From a virus, in IMG/VR virus record IMGVR_UViG_3300032116_001251, positions 1 to 24,709 of that record: a stretch of 24,709 bases of DNA; one strand, written 5' to 3'. Positions 21,668 to 24,709 of this stretch are shown here, piece by piece (the first letter of the stretch is position 1; each line of letters starts with the position of its first letter). The notes under the pieces are model-generated. The model did not search any database. It saw nothing but the letters and a program-made list of their open reading frames with translations, and was not told the origin of the DNA. The translations under genes and the position numbers were made by a program.

Positions 21668-23785
21668 ATGGCGTTTAAACCACTAAGCGAAGAAGAGATT
21701 AAGTTAAGGGAATCCAAGGCCGGATCTGAGCCGATCGACGGCCAAAAGGATCGTTCTTTTGCGCAAACCGTAGGCAGGGAATTGGCCCTGATTGGAAGGG
21801 CTGCCGCAACCCCTGAAACTGTCGGGATGGCGGCCGGTGCGCTTGCAGGTCTTCCGATGCGTGCGCCGGGTGCTGGCGCACAGGCGGGTGGAGTTGCGGG
21901 TCTCATCACAAACATTGGATCAGAAATTTACAAGGCTCTTAGCGGAGATCCAAACGCAAGAAGCGTTAACGATATTCTGGAAGAAGCTAAAAACGCTATT
22001 GGATTGCCTAAGCCTGAAACTGGCGCAGAGCGCTTGCAGGAAAGGGTAATTCAGGGTGCGACCGCAGCCATCCCGGGGGTACAGGCTGGACGCATGCTTA
22101 CAGCAGCAGCTAAAAGCCCCGCTCTTCGTGCAGTTGGTCAGGAGCTTGCCCGTTCTCCGGTAGTTCAGGGCGCTTCGGCTGCTTCGGGAGCAGCCGCAGG
22201 AGCGATTGCGGAAGAGCAGGGCGCCGGTCCTGTTGGGCAGACGGTTGCGACACTTGCAGGAGGATTAGCCCCGGGATCGGCCGCACGCATGGCGGAAGTT
22301 GGCAGAAAAGCCGCAGAATTTGGCGTTAGCAAGTCGCTTGTTCCGGCGATATCTTTGGCCGGTGCAACAGAGCCTACTCGGGCCGCAACGATCAGATTAT
22401 TTAGGGGCGGCAAGTCTCAGGAGGAACTCGCGAAAACTCTTGGCGAATTCAGGGCGGCAGGGACTACTCCTTCTGTTGGTCAAATGACAGGTTCCGCAAA
22501 CATCCAACAACTTGAAAGCACCGCAGGAAGATTCCCAAGCGCATTCGCTACAATGCGTGAAAAAGCATTCACGCAACAACAGGAAATTGGTGAAAGGGTG
22601 CAAGAACTTCGCGGTCAAATCTCAAGGGTTAAAGAGCCTTATATTGTTGGTCGTGGAGCCAAGAAGGGATTCACGGAGGTTTTTGTGCCACGCGCAAGGG
22701 CTACTCAAAAGGCGCTTTACGATAAGGCAGATTCACTAATACCTCCGGCTCTTGTGCGCATACAACCTACTCGCACGCAGCAAGCACTTGATGACGTGCT
22801 TCAAAGATTTAGGGATACACCAGAGCTTAGGACCGAGCTTGGCAATAAGCAGTTAATGTCGATACAAGACGCGATTGCAGGCGGGAAAAACGAGCTGGGC
22901 GAAATACCTCTTTCGACCATGCGCGATCTTAGGGCTTGGGCCGGAGAGAAACTTTCAAACGTTGATCTCACGCCAGATTTTCCCCGGGCGCAGGTTAAGG
23001 CGCTATACAAGGCGCTTTCGGAAGACTTTGATTCGGCCGTTTCTGGCTTCGATAAAACAAAGCAAGCATTTGATAGGGCAAATAACTTTACCCGCGCATT
23101 TCACGACCGAATGGATATGGTTCAGGATACCCTTAGCCGTAACAACCCGGACGAAATTTATCGCAATATCCTTAGCAATGCTGCCGAAGGCCCGACAAAA
23201 CTTACCGCGATGCTGCGCTCAATTCCGAAGGATGACCAAAAGGCCGTGGTTTCCGCCTTCGTCAATCGCATGGGTCGAGTTGCTCCGGGGATGCAAGACG
23301 AAACCGGCGAATTATTCAGCAGCCGAACTTTCCTTACTAATTATAATAAGCTAGACAAGGCATCTAGGCAGGTGCTGTTCGGTCGCTTTGGCAGCAAGTT
23401 CCAGCAGGATTTACAGAAGATTGCGACTGTCGCAGACAAGATCGACAAGGCTTCTCAGGTTCTCGCCAATCCTCCGGGTACGGCGGCTGCTGGCGGAGCT
23501 ATTGGTTCTGCAATGGCCGTTGGGGGTGGTGTAGCAGCAGGCAAGTTTGGCTTTGCCAGTGGTGTAATTGGTACTCTTGTTGGGGCAAGGCAGGCCGCAA
23601 GACTTTATACAAATCCTAAATTTGTTGAATGGTTGGCAGGAAATATCGATAAACCAATTTCCAGAGCATCAGGTGTTATCGGTGCGCTGTCTACCATTGC
23701 GAGCGATACAGATGACCCTGACATGGCCGCCTTCGCGGAAGAACTTAAACAGGAGATGGTCAGGCGAGACGTGGAGGGACGATAA
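21668..23785 (+). CDS. Large internal virion / DNA ejection protein
   Basis: The 705-residue protein alternates helices with Gly/Ala-rich hydrophobic segments at about residues 52-84 (TVGMAAGALAGLP, GGVAGLITNIG), 175-205 and 601-645 (GGAIGSAMAVGGGVAAGKFG, FASGVIGTLVGA). Such segments may insert in the cell membrane after ejection. The middle (residues about 270-470) is charged and helical and contains GRGAKKGFTEVFVPRARATQ. Size and place match the largest ejection protein of short-tailed phages. No lysozyme motif is visible in it; a muramidase gene follows by TAATG. The DNA-transfer role is inferred. Confidence 0.68.
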   Translation: MAFKPLSEEEIKLRESKAGSEPIDGQKDRSFAQTVGRELALIGRAAATPETVGMAAGALAGLPMRAPGAGAQAGGVAGLITNIGSEIYKALSGDPNARSVNDILEEAKNAIGLPKPETGAERLQERVIQGATAAIPGVQAGRMLTAAAKSPALRAVGQELARSPVVQGASAASGAAAGAIAEEQGAGPVGQTVATLAGGLAPGSAARMAEVGRKAAEFGVSKSLVPAISLAGATEPTRAATIRLFRGGKSQEELAKTLGEFRAAGTTPSVGQMTGSANIQQLESTAGRFPSAFATMREKAFTQQQEIGERVQELRGQISRVKEPYIVGRGAKKGFTEVFVPRARATQKALYDKADSLIPPALVRIQPTRTQQALDDVLQRFRDTPELRTELGNKQLMSIQDAIAGGKNELGEIPLSTMRDLRAWAGEKLSNVDLTPDFPRAQVKALYKALSEDFDSAVSGFDKTKQAFDRANNFTRAFHDRMDMVQDTLSRNNPDEIYRNILSNAAEGPTKLTAMLRSIPKDDQKAVVSAFVNRMGRVAPGMQDETGELFSSRTFLTNYNKLDKASRQVLFGRFGSKFQQDLQKIATVADKIDKASQVLANPPGTAAAGGAIGSAMAVGGGVAAGKFGFASGVIGTLVGARQAARLYTNPKFVEWLAGNIDKPISRASGVIGALSTIASDTDDPDMAAFAEELKQEMVRRDVEGR

Positions 23786-24627
23786 TGGCCGCCCCACAAC
23801 TGTCATCGAGGCTGCCCAAAAAGATTGACGAAAGGGTTACCAACGACGCTATCAGGGATGAGGTTGGCAAGAAGTATTTTGGTTTCTCGGACATGGCGAG
23901 TGGTAGTTGGGCCGGCGGGGAGAAGGCACAGCAAAAGGTTGACATCGCAGAGAGAATGCGGTCTGCTGCAAGGTTTAAGGATCTGGAAGGAGACATTATG
24001 CAAAGACAAATAAGAAGCTCGATCGAATCCTCGCCGTCGTTTGTTGGCCCCAAGATGCCTGACGCCGGTGGTGGCGTGTTCTCCGGCAGTCTTTTCGACG
24101 CCGCCAAGAAGACCCTTAATTGGGAGGCTCGCCGCGACAAGCAGGGCAATCTAGCCGTTTACCCTCTGCCGAGCGGAGACATGGGCGGGACTTACGAGGT
24201 GGCCGGGATCAACGACAAGTATCATCCCGAGGCCGCAAAGACTTTGCGCGATCTGCCGCCGGAAGAGCGCGAGGCTTATGCGCTTAATTATATCGTGAAA
24301 TATACTGAGCCGGTTACATCCAAGTTGCCAGAAACCTACCGGCCTTTCTTTCAGGATCTAGCCTTTAATCGCGGTCCGACGGGATCGGTTAAGTTTCTCC
24401 AGAGGGCAATGGGATTAAAGGACGACGGCGTGCTTGGTCCCGTAACGCTTGACAAGTTGAAACAGGAAAACCCCGCTGACCTTATGCGCAGGGTAAGCCT
24501 CGAGCAGTTGAATTACGAGCGCCAACTAAAGGCAAAGGACGCAAGGCGCGAGAAGTTTTACCCGGGGCTAGAAAACCGGGTTATGAATCGCAATGCTGCC
24601 TTCGGGCAGTTCAGGGCTTCCGCATAG
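23785..24627 (+). CDS. GH108-type muramidase, virion-associated or endolysin
   Basis: The 280-residue protein has a disordered N-terminal 100 residues and a C-terminal lysozyme domain. Residues 108-190 show LNWEARRDKQGNL...SGDMGGTYEVAGIND, resembling the GH108 start 'hEGGYxxxxxDxGGxTxxGI', with E114 as the candidate catalytic acid. Then FFQDLAFNRGPTGSVKFLQR (188-207) and DGVLGPVTLDKL (214-225) match the PG_binding_3-like half, and REKFYPGLENRVMNR closes it. Reaction: hydrolysis of peptidoglycan glycan chains. It is coupled to the ejection protein by TAATG, so it could be packaged to open the wall at infection or serve as the endolysin. The EGG motif reads EAR here, so activity needs testing. 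Confidence 0.78.
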   Translation: MAAPQLSSRLPKKIDERVTNDAIRDEVGKKYFGFSDMASGSWAGGEKAQQKVDIAERMRSAARFKDLEGDIMQRQIRSSIESSPSFVGPKMPDAGGGVFSGSLFDAAKKTLNWEARRDKQGNLAVYPLPSGDMGGTYEVAGINDKYHPEAAKTLRDLPPEEREAYALNYIVKYTEPVTSKLPETYRPFFQDLAFNRGPTGSVKFLQRAMGLKDDGVLGPVTLDKLKQENPADLMRRVSLEQLNYERQLKAKDARREKFYPGLENRVMNRNAAFGQFRASA

Positions 24628-24709
24628 AAGCGGATACCCCGGGCGAAGTAACCACATAGGACGGCTTGGCATCGTTAAGCCTGAAGAATGCCCCCTGAGT
24701 TTGCCATAC

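Noticed and set aside
1-24709. tRNA genes, integrase, repressor or attachment site
   Set aside because: I looked for cloverleaf-like segments and typical motifs by eye and saw none; nearly all sequence is covered by structural genes.

Overview
The window is one strand of a tailed-phage structural region. About 30 genes lie on the + strand, almost without gaps, and together they make the packaging, capsid, fibre, tail and ejection proteins. The evidence is a terminase large subunit with an intact ATPase and nuclease, a portal, a scaffold, a major capsid protein that looks like the N4-gp56 family, a neck/tail-tube pair and a block of large Ala/Gln-rich internal virion proteins ending in a GH108-type muramidase. 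There is no tape-measure or contractile-sheath gene, which suggests a short-tailed (podovirus-like) particle. Two lipobox lipoproteins and a muramidase suggest a Gram-negative host. I cannot name the host or the phage genus. No integrase, repressor, replication gene, tRNA or CRISPR is present, so lifestyle cannot be judged.

Layout. (1) 1-1914: 3' part of a terminase small subunit overlapping terL; the junction carries an odd cluster of C-runs. (2) 1916-2411: three tiny genes (a membrane protein, a second hydrophobic peptide, and a lipoprotein overlapping it in another frame) that look like a compact lysis-type cassette. (3) 2408-7201: portal, SAM methyltransferase, a small unknown, scaffold and major capsid protein, followed by a strong hairpin. 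(4) 7294-8406: small capsid-proximal proteins, including a Cys-less FmdB-like protein and a 44-residue lipoprotein that standard length cut-offs miss. (5) 8406-15333: a fibre/decoration region with two Ser/Thr/Ile-repeat proteins, a 794-residue LamG-SPRY adhesin, small companions and a coiled-coil/TM protein. (6) 15320-17871: neck adaptor-like and tail nozzle-like proteins. (7) 17868-24627: a GNAT-like small protein, four internal virion/ejection proteins and a muramidase.

How the genes work together. Terminase and portal package DNA into a shell built by scaffold and capsid protein. The adaptor and nozzle close the portal vertex. Fibres bind the cell. Internal virion proteins and the muramidase would be ejected to open a path through the envelope. 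Many genes are joined by ATGA or TAATG stop-start overlaps, suggesting translational coupling within long transcripts. The only strong RNA hairpin I found between genes follows the capsid gene. Base composition changes abruptly inside several fibre and virion genes, which suggests domain-level mosaicism.
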